A stretch of 64,000 nucleotides of DNA from Amycolatopsis benzoatilytica AK 16/65 (GCF_000383915.1 NZ_KB912942.1:8016470-8080469), one strand, 5' to 3'. Shown: positions 1 through 8,587, counted from the first letter of the stretch. Notes: a model not told the origin generated them from the letters alone. Made by a program: numbers and translations.

Positions 1-51
1 TGTGTTAACTGTGTCGGAATAGACTCTCGTTCGGGTGAGGTAATGGGGGTG

Positions 52-77
52 GAAAACGGCCCTTCCGGGTCGTTTTC
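52..77 (+). terminator. Hairpin terminator of an upstream gene
   Basis: An 11-bp stem (52-62 with 67-77, one G-T wobble, loop TTCC) runs into TTTTC on the + strand and has AAAA on its left arm, so it could end transcription from either side. The gene it serves lies before the window. Confidence 0.6.
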
Positions 78-203
78 ACAGGTCGCGAGGGGTCCCTTCG
101 CGCAGGTCCGCCGCGCCCGTTCGCGGGTGATAAGTGCGTGTCGGTTGCGCGTACCGGGTGGACGTGGCGTTTACTGGGGCCGTGGTAAGTGACGGCTGGC
201 CAG

Positions 204-221
204 CGCTTGCAGCTGCAAGCG
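204..221. promoter_or_regulatory. 18-bp perfect palindrome upstream of mihF
   Basis: CGCTTGCAG followed directly by CTGCAAGCG, 55 bp before the mihF start. It is a candidate operator in the 5' region of mihF; the binding protein is unknown. The rest of 78-276 shows no other gene. Confidence 0.4.
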
Positions 222-276
222 ACAAGGTAAAGCTGTCGGCCGCGAAAGCGGAGACCTGAGAGGAAAGGACATTACG

Positions 277-588
277 TTGGCTCTGCCCACGTTGACTCCG
301 GAGCAGCGCGCCGAGGCCCTCGCCAAGGCGGCAGAGGCTCGTAAGGCGCGTTCGGAGCTGCTCGCTTCGATCAAGTCCGGCAAGGAGAGCATCGAGTCGG
401 TGCTCAAGCGGGCCAAGGAGAACAAGACCGTCGGCAAGACGAAGGTCACGCAGCTCCTCAAGGCCGTGCCCGGCCTCGGTGCGGTCAAGGTCGCCGCGCT
501 GCTCGAGCAGGCGGGGATCGACCCCGACCGCCGGGCCGCGGGCCTGGGCGAACGGCAGCGCGAAGCGCTGATCGACGCGCTCAAGTAA
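277..588 (+). CDS. mihF: Integration host factor, actinobacterial type (mIHF)
   Basis: Small basic nucleoid-associated protein, 103 aa, that binds and bends DNA. The start is TTG at 277, chosen because AGGAAAGG (261-268) sits 8 nt before it. The N-terminus MALPTLTPEQRAEAL, the lysine-rich middle KENKTVGKTKV, the helix-turn block around AVPGLGAVKVAALLEQ and the ending RAAGLGERQREALIDAL match the mIHF family over its whole length. In most actinobacteria mihF precedes gmk and rpoZ; here the next gene is isochorismate synthase, so this may be a second, relocated paralogue (inference from neighbours). A perfect palindrome lies upstream. Confidence 0.9.
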   Translation: MALPTLTPEQRAEALAKAAEARKARSELLASIKSGKESIESVLKRAKENKTVGKTKVTQLLKAVPGLGAVKVAALLEQAGIDPDRRAAGLGERQREALIDALK

Positions 589-682
589 GGCCGTTCCCGG
601 CGCCTGCGGGGAAGGTGGCCCGAAGATGTTCTTCCGGCAACACTTTCCCCGCGGGGCTCCCGGATCCTGGGACGCTGGTGGG

Positions 683-1849
683 GTGACGACCAGTACCGCG
701 CCGGCGAACCCGGCCGAGACCACCGTCCGCTACCGGCGAGGCGACTTCCTGTTCGCGACCGCCCGGCGAGCCCTGCTCGCCAAGGGGGCGCTCGGCGTCG
801 TCACCGACGCCGACCCGAATCGCCTGGCCCAGGCCGTGGCCGCGGAGCTGGACCGCTCCGGCGTGCCGCTCGCGGTCGGTGTCCTGCCGTTCGACACCGG
901 CCCCGGTGCCACCTCGCCGGGGCATCTAGTGCTGCCCCGCACGGTGCACCGGGCGCAGGCCGAGGCCGAAACCCCGGCCGCACCGCCCGCCGCGGAGCTG
1001 CCCGCGCCGATGGCCACCCGCCGGCTCCCCTCCGCGGACGGGCACCGCGCGAACGTTCGCGCCGCGGTCGCCGCCCTGCATGACCGCGACCTGCGCAAAG
1101 CTGTGCTGGCCCGGGCGCTCGAGCTCGAGTTCGACGCGCCGATCCCGGTCGAGCGGATCGTCCGCAACCTCGCCCGCGGCAACCCGCGCCACTTCACCTA
1201 CGCCGCTGAGCTGCCCGGCGGTGCCACGCTTGTCGGCGCCACCCCTGAGCTGCTGCTTTCCCGCGCCGGGGACTCCGTCTTCACGACTCCGCACGCCGGC
1301 TCGATGCCGCGGTCGGCGGATCCGGCGACCGACCGGGCCAACGGCGAAGCCCTCCTCGCGTCCGCGAAGGACCGGGAAGAGCACGACCTGGTGATCGACT
1401 ACGTCGTCGAGGCACTGCGGCCGTTCTGCCGGAAACTCGACGTGCCGGCCGGCCCGGAGCTGATCTCGACCCCGGCGATCTGGCATTTGCGCACGTCCAT
1501 CACCGGCGTGCTCGCGGACCGTTCGGTGACCGCGCTGGACCTCGCCGCCGCGATGCACCCGACCCCGGCGGTGTGCGGCACCCCGACCGCCCGCTCGCGC
1601 GAGCTGGTGCAGGAGCTGGAGCCGTTCGACCGCGGGTACTACGCGGGCGCGGTCGGCTGGGTCGACTCGGCAGGCGACGGCGAATGGGCGGTCGCGATCC
1701 GGTGCGCCGAGGTGGCCCAGAACACGATGCGGCTCTACGCGGGCGGCGGGATCGTCCCGGCCTCGGACCCGGACACCGAGTACCGGGAGACGATCGCCAA
1801 GTTCCGCACCCTGCTCGGCGCGATGGGGCTGGACGACAGCGCCGCCTGA
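683..1849 (+). CDS. Isochorismate synthase (EntC/DhbC/MenF family)
   Basis: Converts chorismate to isochorismate with Mg2+, the entry step to 2,3-dihydroxybenzoate siderophores, salicylate or menaquinone. The chorismate-binding fold is complete: KAVLARALEL (catalytic Lys region), GATPELLLSR (general-acid Glu), AGSMPRS, HDLVIDYV, HPTPAVCGTPT, YYAGAVGWVD, GGGIVPASDP and a final EYRETIAKFRTLL. I place the start at GTG 683 (388 aa); an in-frame ATG at 626 would add 19 residues of poor composition. No dhbA, dhbB or dhbE is nearby, so the downstream product cannot be told. The convergent PPTase would suit an NRPS siderophore route (inference). Confidence 0.87.
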   Translation: MTTSTAPANPAETTVRYRRGDFLFATARRALLAKGALGVVTDADPNRLAQAVAAELDRSGVPLAVGVLPFDTGPGATSPGHLVLPRTVHRAQAEAETPAAPPAAELPAPMATRRLPSADGHRANVRAAVAALHDRDLRKAVLARALELEFDAPIPVERIVRNLARGNPRHFTYAAELPGGATLVGATPELLLSRAGDSVFTTPHAGSMPRSADPATDRANGEALLASAKDREEHDLVIDYVVEALRPFCRKLDVPAGPELISTPAIWHLRTSITGVLADRSVTALDLAAAMHPTPAVCGTPTARSRELVQELEPFDRGYYAGAVGWVDSAGDGEWAVAIRCAEVAQNTMRLYAGGGIVPASDPDTEYRETIAKFRTLLGAMGLDDSAA

Positions 1850-1865
1850 CCGGGAGTTGCGAAAG

Positions 1866-1916
1866 CCGTGAAGGGAACATTGAGGGAATCAGATTCCCTC
1901 AATGTTCCCTTCACGG
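1866..1916. repeat. Perfect 51-bp palindrome, copy A of a dispersed family
   Basis: Two perfectly complementary 25-nt arms (1866-1890 and 1892-1916) flank a single A. The centre is GGGAATC-A-GATTCCC and the ends CCGTGAAGG/CCTTCACGG. It lies between the convergent isochorismate synthase and PPTase genes, where it can act as a two-way terminator. Related copies are at 8622, 19740-19840 and 34989. Confidence 0.85.
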
Positions 1917-1935
1917 ACTCGCTGGAGCGGTGGGG

Positions 1936-2631
1936 CTAGGGCAGCCAGTGCTCCTCGGTGACGCTGAGGGGCTCCGCGGTCAGCGCCGCCACCGCCGCCC
2001 GGTGCCCGTCGGCCGCCTTGAGGTCGGCGAGCCGGGTGCGTGCCGGATCGAGTGCTTCGTCGCTGGAGGAGACCAGCTCGGCAGGGGCGTCGTAGCGGGA
2101 GAACGTGATGCTCCGCAGCGGGATCTTCAGGCCCTTGCCGGTGGCCTTCATCACCGCTTCCTTGCGCGTCCAGTAGATGAAGAACGCAGCCGAGCGCGCC
2201 TCGTCGGACAGGCCCGCGACGGCCTCCCGCTCGGCCGGGCTGAGCGCGTAGTCGACGAGCGAGGCGTCCGCGTTGCGGTTCGCGGTTTCGACGTCCAGGC
2301 CCACTGGCACGCCCTCGGCCACCGCGAGGCCGATCAGGTTCCCCGAATGCGAGATGGACAGCACCAGGTCCGAGTCCGGCACGCGCGGCCGGCCGTGCGG
2401 CTTGCCGCAGTCCTCGCAGGTCGCGTCCAGGCGCACGGATTCGACCGGACGGCCGAGCCGTTCCGCGACGAGCGTCTTGGCCAGCATGCGGCCGGTCAGG
2501 AACCGCCGCTGGTCGATTTCCAGCCGGTACGCGTCGTAGCGGCCGCGTTCCAGCTCGTCCAGCAGCTCCAGGTAGCGGTCCAGCGCGGGCAGCGGCTCGG
2601 ACCAGCGCACCACGATCTCGGTCACAGACAC
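1936..2631 (-). CDS. 4'-phosphopantetheinyl transferase, Sfp type
   Basis: Moves the phosphopantetheine arm of CoA to a serine of carrier proteins of NRPS, PKS or fatty acid synthases. At 231 aa it has the pseudodimeric Sfp length. Motifs in order: SISHSGN (CoA phosphate pocket), VGLDVE (Mg2+ ligands D and E) and FIYWTRKEAVMKATGKGL (third metal ligand E plus the KxxxK CoA motif). The extra CEDCGKPHGRP block is usual in Sfp/EntD proteins. Start is GTG at 2631 with GAGAAGGGG just upstream. It is a lone gene, so the carrier protein served may be far away. Confidence 0.9.
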   Translation of the reverse strand: MSVTEIVVRWSEPLPALDRYLELLDELERGRYDAYRLEIDQRRFLTGRMLAKTLVAERLGRPVESVRLDATCEDCGKPHGRPRVPDSDLVLSISHSGNLIGLAVAEGVPVGLDVETANRNADASLVDYALSPAEREAVAGLSDEARSAAFFIYWTRKEAVMKATGKGLKIPLRSITFSRYDAPAELVSSSDEALDPARTRLADLKAADGHRAAVAALTAEPLSVTEEHWLP

Positions 2632-2699
2632 CCCTTCTCGTCCGCCTCCGATCTTGCCGGGACGGGGCGCGGTTTGTCATGCGACGGCGCCGAAACGCG

Positions 2700-2735
2700 G
2701 CGAAGGCCCCCTCGGCGTGGCGAGAGGGCCTTCGC
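2700..2735 (-). terminator. Strong hairpin after the 2751-3089 gene
   Basis: Arms 2700-2714 and 2721-2735 pair over 15 bp with one mismatch (GCGAAGGCCC against GGGCCTTCGC at the base). It begins 16 nt beyond the stop codon of the small minus-strand gene. There is no T-run, as is common in high-GC actinomycetes. Confidence 0.55.
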
Positions 2736-2750
2736 GGCGGAATGACGAGA

Positions 2751-3089
2751 CTACTTGCTGTTGCGCATGGCGATCGGCACGCCGGCGAGATCCTCTTCGT
2801 TGCAGAGCACCTTGACGTCGTAATAAGGCGATCCCTGGCGCTCGTCGTAGTCGAGGTGGATCGCGAGCACGTCGAGCGGTTCGCCGAGCCACTCCTGCGC
2901 CTGACGTAGCCACGAGGCACATCGTTCCAGCGCGGAAGGCAGGTCGTCGTCGCGGAATTCGACCGGCCGATACGGCACGTCCTGGACCTGATCGCGGGGG
3001 TGGGAGGGTGCGGGCAGGCCAGGCGAGAGACCCGAGTCGTCCAGTTCGAGTTGGATCGTTTGCTCACTCACCCTTCGAGCGTCCCCCAC
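2751..3089 (-). CDS. Small acidic protein of unknown function
   Basis: 112 aa if started at GTG 3089; a second GTG at 3071 would give about 106 aa (VSEQTIQLEL). No family is recognised with confidence. It is soluble and acidic, without signal peptide or membrane helix; a helix-like middle (PSALERCASWLRQAQEWLG) is followed by beta-like segments (LDVLAIHLDY, YYDVKVLC). It ends in a hairpin terminator and lies head-to-tail with the TetR operon, 28 bp from its stop. Codon use is typical, so I take it as real. Confidence 0.6.
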   Translation of the reverse strand: MGDARRVSEQTIQLELDDSGLSPGLPAPSHPRDQVQDVPYRPVEFRDDDLPSALERCASWLRQAQEWLGEPLDVLAIHLDYDERQGSPYYDVKVLCNEEDLAGVPIAMRNSK

Positions 3090-3117
3090 GTTCGCCGTCT
3101 GGGCAAGGCGTACGGCG

Positions 3118-3765
3118 CTAAAAGCCCTCCTTGACCGGCAGGTCCCACACTTGGGCGACCACTTCGAGGCAGTTCCGGAGATCCCCGGTACGCACCGCCA
3201 CCGGGTGCCCGAGCGCCCTTAACGCCAGTTCGGCATAGTGCGTGGCCAGGTCTTCGAGCCGCATCGGACCGTGCGGCGAATACCAGCGGGCCACTCCGCT
3301 GCACATTTCCAGCAATGCGAGCCGGGTCACGCTCGGTTGTGCGGTGTGGAACACGTTCGCCGCGACGCCGTCGCCGATCGCCCGCGCCCAGCAGCGCTCG
3401 TATTCGTCCCGCAGCGCGACGACCCGGGCGCGTGCCGGTGCCGACAGTGCGTCGACTTCGTTGTCCACCACGCGGGTTTCGCCTGGCTGCGCGGCGTGCG
3501 CGAGGACGTGCAGCGCGACCAGCGTGCGCACCCGGACTACCGGGTCCTCGCTGTCCGCGGTGGCCTGCGCGGCGGCGTCGATCAGCCGGCGCAGCGAGGC
3601 AGTCATGATTTCGACAAGAAGATCTTCTTTGGTGCCCATGTAGTGATACAGCGTGGCCGAAGAAAGCTCGGCCTCCTGGGCGAGATCCCGAATGCCTGTG
3701 CCGTGGAAACCCTTGGTGGCGAACAGTTTCACCGCGGCCGCGCGGACCCGCTCGGCGCTGCTCAC
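3118..3765 (-). CDS. TetR-family regulator of the adjacent acyl-CoA operon
   Basis: 215 aa. N-terminal HTH: ERVRAAAVKLFATKGFHGTG, IRDLAQEAELSSATLYHYMG, then KEDLLVEIM. The C-terminal ligand domain is all-helical, as in regulators of fatty-acid and steroid catabolism that sense acyl-CoA esters (family knowledge). The GTG start at 3765 overlaps the TGA of the ligase gene (GTGA), so the two are translationally coupled. It is the last gene of the hydratase-ligase-tetR operon. The likely operator is the TCGA repeat at 6056-6071 in the divergent promoter region. Confidence 0.85.
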   Translation of the reverse strand: MSSAERVRAAAVKLFATKGFHGTGIRDLAQEAELSSATLYHYMGTKEDLLVEIMTASLRRLIDAAAQATADSEDPVVRVRTLVALHVLAHAAQPGETRVVDNEVDALSAPARARVVALRDEYERCWARAIGDGVAANVFHTAQPSVTRLALLEMCSGVARWYSPHGPMRLEDLATHYAELALRALGHPVAVRTGDLRNCLEVVAQVWDLPVKEGF

Positions 3766-5297
3766 TGCCACTGTCCAGTGCTGCGGTCCCAGGATCCGCC
3801 GCGGAGGTCGGCGACCTTGCGCAGCTCGCCCTTGGCGACGCGTTCGGACGGGGTGCGCGGCAGATCGTCGGCGAACGTCCAGAACCTCGGCACCTTGAAA
3901 TAGGCCAGCTGCTGGGCGCAGAACTCCGCCAGCTCCTGCGGTGCCGGTCGCTCGCCGGCACACACGACGTACGCCTTCACCTCCTCGCCGCGCAGCTCGT
4001 CCGGCACCGCGAGCACGGCGGCGAGCTGCACCGCCGGGTGCTGCAGCAGCGCCCGCTCCACCTCGTCGGCCGAGATGTTCTCGCCGCTGCGACGGATCAT
4101 GTCCTTCGTGCGGCCGAGGTAGTAGACGCGGCCCTCGGCGTCCATCCGGGCGAGGTCGCCGGTGTGGAACCAGCCGCCGGCGAAGGCGCGGGCGGTCGCT
4201 TCCGGGTCGTCGTGGTAGCCGTGCATCAGGCCGATGCCACGGATCAGCAGCTCGCCGGTTTCTCCGCGCGGCAACGGTTTCCCGTCCTCGCCGGCGATCA
4301 TCACCTCTCGGTCGCGAGACGGCCGTCCGATGCAGCCGGTGCCCACCGCGGCGTCGTGGTCGGCCGCGGAAACCCGGATGTCGCCGCCGGTCTCGGTCAT
4401 CCCGAACGCCTCGTGCCACGGCACGCCCCAGCGCTGCTCCAGCTGGGCGTGCAGGTCCGGCGGGATGGCCGACGCGCTGATCGCCCGGACGCGGTGATCG
4501 CGGTCGCGCGGGTGCGGCGGCTGGCGCAGCAGCAGCGTGGGCATCAGGCCCAGGCAGTAGAACCAGGTGACCTGGTGCTCGCGGACCTTCTCCCAGAACG
4601 TCGACGGGTGGAACCGGTCGAGCACCACCAGCGTGGCCCCGGCGGCCAGTGCGAGCGCCACGTTCCACTGTGGATCGATGTAGTGGAACGGTTGCGCGGT
4701 AAGCAGGATGTCGTCCTCGCCGACCGAGGGAAAGTCGGCGGCCAGTCCGATCGCCAGGGTGGTCCAGTACCGGTGCGGCAGCACGCAGCCCTTCGGCGCG
4801 CCGGTGGTGCCGGACGTGTATTGGATGTTCACGGGTTGCTCGGCGACCACCGTTTCCGGTTCGCAGCACGTTTCGGACTGCAGCGCGTCCGGCGTGAGGA
4901 CGCGTTCCACCGACGTTTCCGGCGCGATTTTCTCCAGTAGCTCCACGAACTCTTCGGCGGCTACCGCGAGCCGCGCGCCGGAGTGGCGCAGGACGTGCGC
5001 GCCGTCGAATTCCCGGTAATTGACGTTCACCGGGACCAGCACCGCGCCGAGTTTGGCGAGCGCGAGCCACAACAGCGGGAACTCCGGATCGTTGCGAAGC
5101 ATGACCGCGACCCGGTCGCCTGCCTGAACGCCCTGATCGCGCAGGGCTTGGGCGAGGCGCCCGGTGCGCTCGTCGACGTCGGCGAAGGTGAACCGGGCAT
5201 TCGTGCTGTCGAACACCCACGCGGTGCGCTCCGGCCACAGCTGCGCGGCGCGGGCGACCAGTCCGACCAGCGTGTCGACGTTCTGCAGTGGGGTCAC
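3762..5297 (-). CDS. Acyl-CoA ligase (AMP-forming, CaiC-like)
   Basis: Activates a carboxylic acid to its CoA thioester through an acyl-adenylate. 511 aa, full length. ATP-binding P-loop IQYTSGTTGAPKG near residue 160, A5 region EAFGMTETGGD, A7 HTGDLARMD, A8 YYLGRTKDMIRRSGENIS, and the C-terminal lysine region PSERVAKGELRK. The sequence resembles crotonobetaine/carnitine-CoA ligases more than long-chain FadD, but the substrate cannot be read. It starts inside the stop of the enoyl-CoA hydratase gene (ATGA) and overlaps tetR at its end, so all three are one transcript. Confidence 0.87.
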   Translation of the reverse strand: MTPLQNVDTLVGLVARAAQLWPERTAWVFDSTNARFTFADVDERTGRLAQALRDQGVQAGDRVAVMLRNDPEFPLLWLALAKLGAVLVPVNVNYREFDGAHVLRHSGARLAVAAEEFVELLEKIAPETSVERVLTPDALQSETCCEPETVVAEQPVNIQYTSGTTGAPKGCVLPHRYWTTLAIGLAADFPSVGEDDILLTAQPFHYIDPQWNVALALAAGATLVVLDRFHPSTFWEKVREHQVTWFYCLGLMPTLLLRQPPHPRDRDHRVRAISASAIPPDLHAQLEQRWGVPWHEAFGMTETGGDIRVSAADHDAAVGTGCIGRPSRDREVMIAGEDGKPLPRGETGELLIRGIGLMHGYHDDPEATARAFAGGWFHTGDLARMDAEGRVYYLGRTKDMIRRSGENISADEVERALLQHPAVQLAAVLAVPDELRGEEVKAYVVCAGERPAPQELAEFCAQQLAYFKVPRFWTFADDLPRTPSERVAKGELRKVADLRGGSWDRSTGQWQ

Positions 5298-6037
5298 GCC
5301 CGGCTCCGGAAGGCTTCGGTGGACTCGCGGACGGCGGCCGAGTGTTCGGTGATCAGGGCGTGCGTGACCTCGAGCTCCAGCGCCGAATCGAGGGCGTGGT
5401 CGATTCCGGTGTCCAGCGCGCGCTTCGCGAGCGCGGCGGCCTCCGGCGGATGGTGCGCGATCTTCTCCGCCCAGCCGAGCGCGAGCGGCATCAGCTCGTC
5501 CGCCGGGACGGCCGCGTTGACCAGGCCGAGGTCGTGCGCGCGGCGGCCGTCGAACCGGTCGCCGAGCAGCAGGAGTTCCTTGGCTTTCAGCGGCCCGACC
5601 AGCAGCGGGAGCAACCGGGACGCGGCACCGGTGACGCTCAGCCCGAGCGATACCTCCGGGAACGCGAACACCGCGTCCTCGGCGGCGAGCACCAGGTCGC
5701 AGCCCAGCGCGAACTCCGCGCCCGCACCGATCGCGTACCCGTGCACCGCGGCGATCACCGGCTGGCGGAGCGCGCGCAGCTTGCGTGTGACGTCCTGGAG
5801 CCGCTCGAGCCTCGCCCGTGAGTCCCCCGCCGGGGTGGGTTCCTTGAGGTCGTGCCCGGCGCAGAACGCGCGGCCGTTGCCGGCGAGCAGCACGACGCGG
5901 GCGTCGCTTCCGGCGACTTGGTCGAGCGCGGTCAGGAAGTCGTCCACCAGCACGGGCGCGACGGCGTTGAGCCGCTCAGGACGGTTCAGCCGGATCTGCG
6001 CGATGCCGCCTTCGACGGCCAGGTCAACGGTGCTCAT
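5294..6037 (-). CDS. Enoyl-CoA hydratase/isomerase (crotonase family)
   Basis: Probably hydrates a 2-enoyl-CoA made downstream of the neighbouring ligase. 247 aa, standard crotonase size. The oxyanion-hole segments are NGRAFCAGHDLKE and GYAIGAGAEFALGCD, and both active-site glutamates appear present (GAGAEF and FPEVSLGL), which favours hydratase over pure isomerase activity. First gene of the minus-strand operon; its ATG at 6037 is 47 bp from the divergent amidohydrolase start, with the shared control region between them. Confidence 0.86.
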   Translation of the reverse strand: MSTVDLAVEGGIAQIRLNRPERLNAVAPVLVDDFLTALDQVAGSDARVVLLAGNGRAFCAGHDLKEPTPAGDSRARLERLQDVTRKLRALRQPVIAAVHGYAIGAGAEFALGCDLVLAAEDAVFAFPEVSLGLSVTGAASRLLPLLVGPLKAKELLLLGDRFDGRRAHDLGLVNAAVPADELMPLALGWAEKIAHHPPEAAALAKRALDTGIDHALDSALELEVTHALITEHSAAVRESTEAFRSRA

Positions 6038-6048
6038 ACCGGAGAGCC

Positions 6049-6077
6049 TAGACGTTCGATCGATCGATCGATAGTGT
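6049..6077 (+). promoter_or_regulatory. Promoter with a TCGA palindrome filling its spacer
   Basis: TAGACG (6049-6054) and TAGTGT (6072-6077) are 17 bp apart, and the spacer is almost wholly four tandem TCGA units (6056-6071), a 16-bp perfect palindrome. A bound repressor would block the promoter; the TetR encoded at 3118-3765 is the natural candidate. The start codon at 6085 is 7 nt past the -10 box, so the mRNA may be leaderless. Confidence 0.5.
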
Positions 6078-6084
6078 CGGCGGC

Positions 6085-7674
6085 ATGCAGGTGGACGCGG
6101 TGTACGAGAACGCCAGGCTGGTCACCGGCGAGTCGGCGCTGGCAGTGCTGCACGGCCGGATCGTGGCGCTCGGCGACGACGCCCGCGAACTGTCCGCCCG
6201 CCGGCGGGTGGACCTCGGCGGCGGGTACGTCGCGCCCGGGTTCCACGACGCGCACAACCACATGGCCTGGTTCGGCATGGGCCTGGACGACGTGCCGCTG
6301 AGCGACTGCCGGACCGTCGACGAGGTGTACGACGCGGTGGCCCGGCGCGCGGCGGAACTGCCTGCGGGCAGCTGGGTGGTCGGCAGCGGCTACGACCAGA
6401 ACAAACTGGCCGGCGGACAGCACCCGGACCGGTCCGGGCTGGATCGGGCGGCCCCCGGGATGCTGGTGCGGCTCAAACACACGTCGGGGCACATGACGGT
6501 GGTCAACTCCGCCGTGCTGGAGCAGCTCGACCTGGCGCATGTTCCGGTCGGCGGGGACGTGGTCCTCTCGTCCGACGGTTCGCCCACCGGCCTGCTTCGC
6601 GAACAAGCGCAGTTGTTGCTGCGGCCGTTGACCTACCCGACGCCGGTCGAGTCGGTGGTCCGGGGCCTGGGCAGGGCAAGCGAGCGGTACCTGTCCGAAG
6701 GCATCACGAGCGTTCAGGAAGCCGGCATCGGCGGCGGATTGGTCGGCGAGACGCCGGCTGAGCTGGCCGCGTACCAGCTGGCCCGAGCCCGTGGCGTGCT
6801 CTGGGTGCGCAGCACGGTGATGGTCGCCGCGAGCGTGCTGCACGACATGCCCGACGGCGCCGGTTTCGGCCTGGACCTGGGCCTGCGCACCGGCCTGGGC
6901 GACGAGTGGCTGCGCGTCGGCCCGATGAAGCTCTTCGCCGACGGTTCGCTGGTCGGCCGCACCTGTGCGATGCACGAGCCCTTCGACGGCGAGCCGGACA
7001 ACCGGGGCTACTTCCAGGTGCCCGAAGACGAGATCGCGAGCACGATTCGCAAGGCACACGACGCCGGCTGGCAAATCGCGACGCACGCCATCGGCGACCG
7101 GGCCGTCACAGTCGTCCTGGACGCCTACGAAGCCGCACTCGCGGCCACCCCGAGGGCCGACCACCGGCACCGTATCGAGCACTGCGCGGTGGTTCCGCCG
7201 GCGGAACTGACGCGACTTGCCTCGCTGGGCCTGATCGCGTCCCCGCAGGGCCGCTTCGTCAACGAGCTGGGCGACGGGATGCGCGCGGCATTGGGCGAGG
7301 GCCGCGTGCCGTGGTGCTACCGGCTCCGCAGCGTGCTGGACGCTGGCTGCGTTCTGCCTGCCAGCTCAGACCGCCCGGTAGTCGACGGTGCGCCTTTGCT
7401 CGGAATCGCGGACATGGTGCATCGCCGGACCTCCACTGGAGCGCCGTTCTCCGTGGAGGAGGCGTTGACACCGGCCGAAGCGTTGCGCGCGTACACCTAC
7501 GGCTCGGCCTACGCGACCTTCGCGGAGGACTACCTCGGCACCCTGGAGGCCGGGAAGCTCGCGGACTTCGTGGTGTTGTCCGCGGACCCGCTGTCGCAGG
7601 AGGTGCTGTCCTCGGTGGAGGACGTGCGCGTGCTGGGCACCGCGGTCGGCGGCGAACTCCGGTACGAGGCTTGA
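6085..7674 (+). CDS. Amidohydrolase family 3 protein (YtcJ-like)
   Basis: Metal-dependent hydrolase of the amidohydrolase superfamily, 529 aa. Metal-site motifs: GFHDAHNHM (HxH) after the N-terminal beta-sandwich, HAIGDRAV, HRIEHCAVVP and SSDRPVVDG (terminal Asp). Members cleave N-acyl or cyclic amides; the substrate is unknown here. No signal peptide, so cytoplasmic. ATG at 6085 has no Shine-Dalgarno sequence and sits 7 nt after a -10-like box. Divergent from the ligase/hydratase operon and probably under the same TetR regulator, so it may release the acid that the ligase activates (inference). Confidence 0.82.
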   Translation: MQVDAVYENARLVTGESALAVLHGRIVALGDDARELSARRRVDLGGGYVAPGFHDAHNHMAWFGMGLDDVPLSDCRTVDEVYDAVARRAAELPAGSWVVGSGYDQNKLAGGQHPDRSGLDRAAPGMLVRLKHTSGHMTVVNSAVLEQLDLAHVPVGGDVVLSSDGSPTGLLREQAQLLLRPLTYPTPVESVVRGLGRASERYLSEGITSVQEAGIGGGLVGETPAELAAYQLARARGVLWVRSTVMVAASVLHDMPDGAGFGLDLGLRTGLGDEWLRVGPMKLFADGSLVGRTCAMHEPFDGEPDNRGYFQVPEDEIASTIRKAHDAGWQIATHAIGDRAVTVVLDAYEAALAATPRADHRHRIEHCAVVPPAELTRLASLGLIASPQGRFVNELGDGMRAALGEGRVPWCYRLRSVLDAGCVLPASSDRPVVDGAPLLGIADMVHRRTSTGAPFSVEEALTPAEALRAYTYGSAYATFAEDYLGTLEAGKLADFVVLSADPLSQEVLSSVEDVRVLGTAVGGELRYEA

Positions 7675-7778
7675 CCAGCGTGGCTGTTCAGGAGCGGGAG
7701 ACGGCTCCTTCCCGGCGCACCGGGGGAACGGCGGAGGGCAGCGGGGGCGGGCATAGCGGCGGTCCGGGCTGGTGCGCT

Positions 7779-8093
7779 TCATTCACCCACGAATGCCATC
7801 GCCTCCCGGGCCAGTGCGCTCCACTCCACCGGTGCCTCCGGATCCATCGAAAACCACTCCTTCATCGGAATCCCTTTGTTCGCGTCGAAGCGCACCCCGT
7901 GGCGGTCCGCGACCAGTTCGTCCACCCGGGCTCTGGGCAACTTGACCACGAGCCTGCCGCGGACGAGCATCGCGAAAATCCGCCCGTGCACTTTCAGCGC
8001 ATGGGAGCCGAAGCCGCGGCCGAGCCGGGGCGGAGTGACGCCCGGGCAGTGCTGCAGCTCGTCGACCAGGTCTTCGAACCGCTCTTCGATCAT
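7779..8093 (-). CDS. TfoX/Sxy N-terminal-like or YjbR-like small protein
   Basis: 104 aa. The pattern GFGSHALKVHGRIFAMLVRG, LVVKLPRARVDELVA, a glycine-rich turn and MKEWFSM is typical of the small alpha/beta TfoX-N/MmcQ-YjbR group in actinobacteria. Function is unknown; the competence role of Sxy in gamma-proteobacteria should not be carried over. Start ATG 8093; the gene is divergent from the GNAT gene, 53 bp apart. Confidence 0.65.
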   Translation of the reverse strand: MIEERFEDLVDELQHCPGVTPPRLGRGFGSHALKVHGRIFAMLVRGRLVVKLPRARVDELVADRHGVRFDANKGIPMKEWFSMDPEAPVEWSALAREAMAFVGE

Positions 8094-8146
8094 TCCCGCA
8101 CCGTAACCGTCACCACCGACAAGAACCGACGAGAAAGGGGCGCCCG

Positions 8147-8587
8147 ATGCCCGTCCGCGACGCCGTCTTCGAAGATGTCGAGGAGATTTGCACCCTCATC
8201 GAGGAACACGCGGTCTACGAGGACAAACACGACCTCAAGCTCGACCGCGCCGAAATGAGCGGCCACCTGTTCGGTCCGGAACCGAAGGCCTGGGTGCTGA
8301 TCTGCACGCCGCCGGAACGTCCGGACCTCGTCGCCGGATTCGCGTTCTGCAGCTGGAATTTCTCCACCTGGGAGGGGCGGCCGGGGATCTGGCTGGACGA
8401 CCTGTTCGTCCGCCCGGAACACCGCCGGTACGGCCTCGGCAGCGAATTGCTCGACGAACTCCGGACCCGCACCACCGGACGCGTGGAGTGGGACATGCAG
8501 GCCGGGAACGCCAAGGCGGAGGCGTTCTACGCCCAGCTCGGCGCGGAGCCGGTGCCCGGCTGGGTCCGCTACCGCTGGCGGCCGTGA
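8147..8587 (+). CDS. GNAT-family N-acetyltransferase
   Basis: 146 aa, single GNAT domain. Acetyl-CoA binding motif A is RPEHRRYGLGSELLDEL (Q/RxxGxG/A form), followed by NAKAEAFYAQLGAEPVPGW (motif B). The order resembles polyamine or small-amine acetyltransferases (SSAT-like), but the substrate is a guess. AGAAAGGGG is placed well before ATG 8147. Followed by a palindromic repeat. Confidence 0.8.
   Translation: MPVRDAVFEDVEEICTLIEEHAVYEDKHDLKLDRAEMSGHLFGPEPKAWVLICTPPERPDLVAGFAFCSWNFSTWEGRPGIWLDDLFVRPEHRRYGLGSELLDELRTRTTGRVEWDMQAGNAKAEAFYAQLGAEPVPGWVRYRWRP

Noticed and set aside
3118..5238. A single 706-residue minus-strand protein
   Set aside because: Only the last 215 codons are TetR. The rest is the wrong frame of the acyl-CoA ligase and is arginine-rich.
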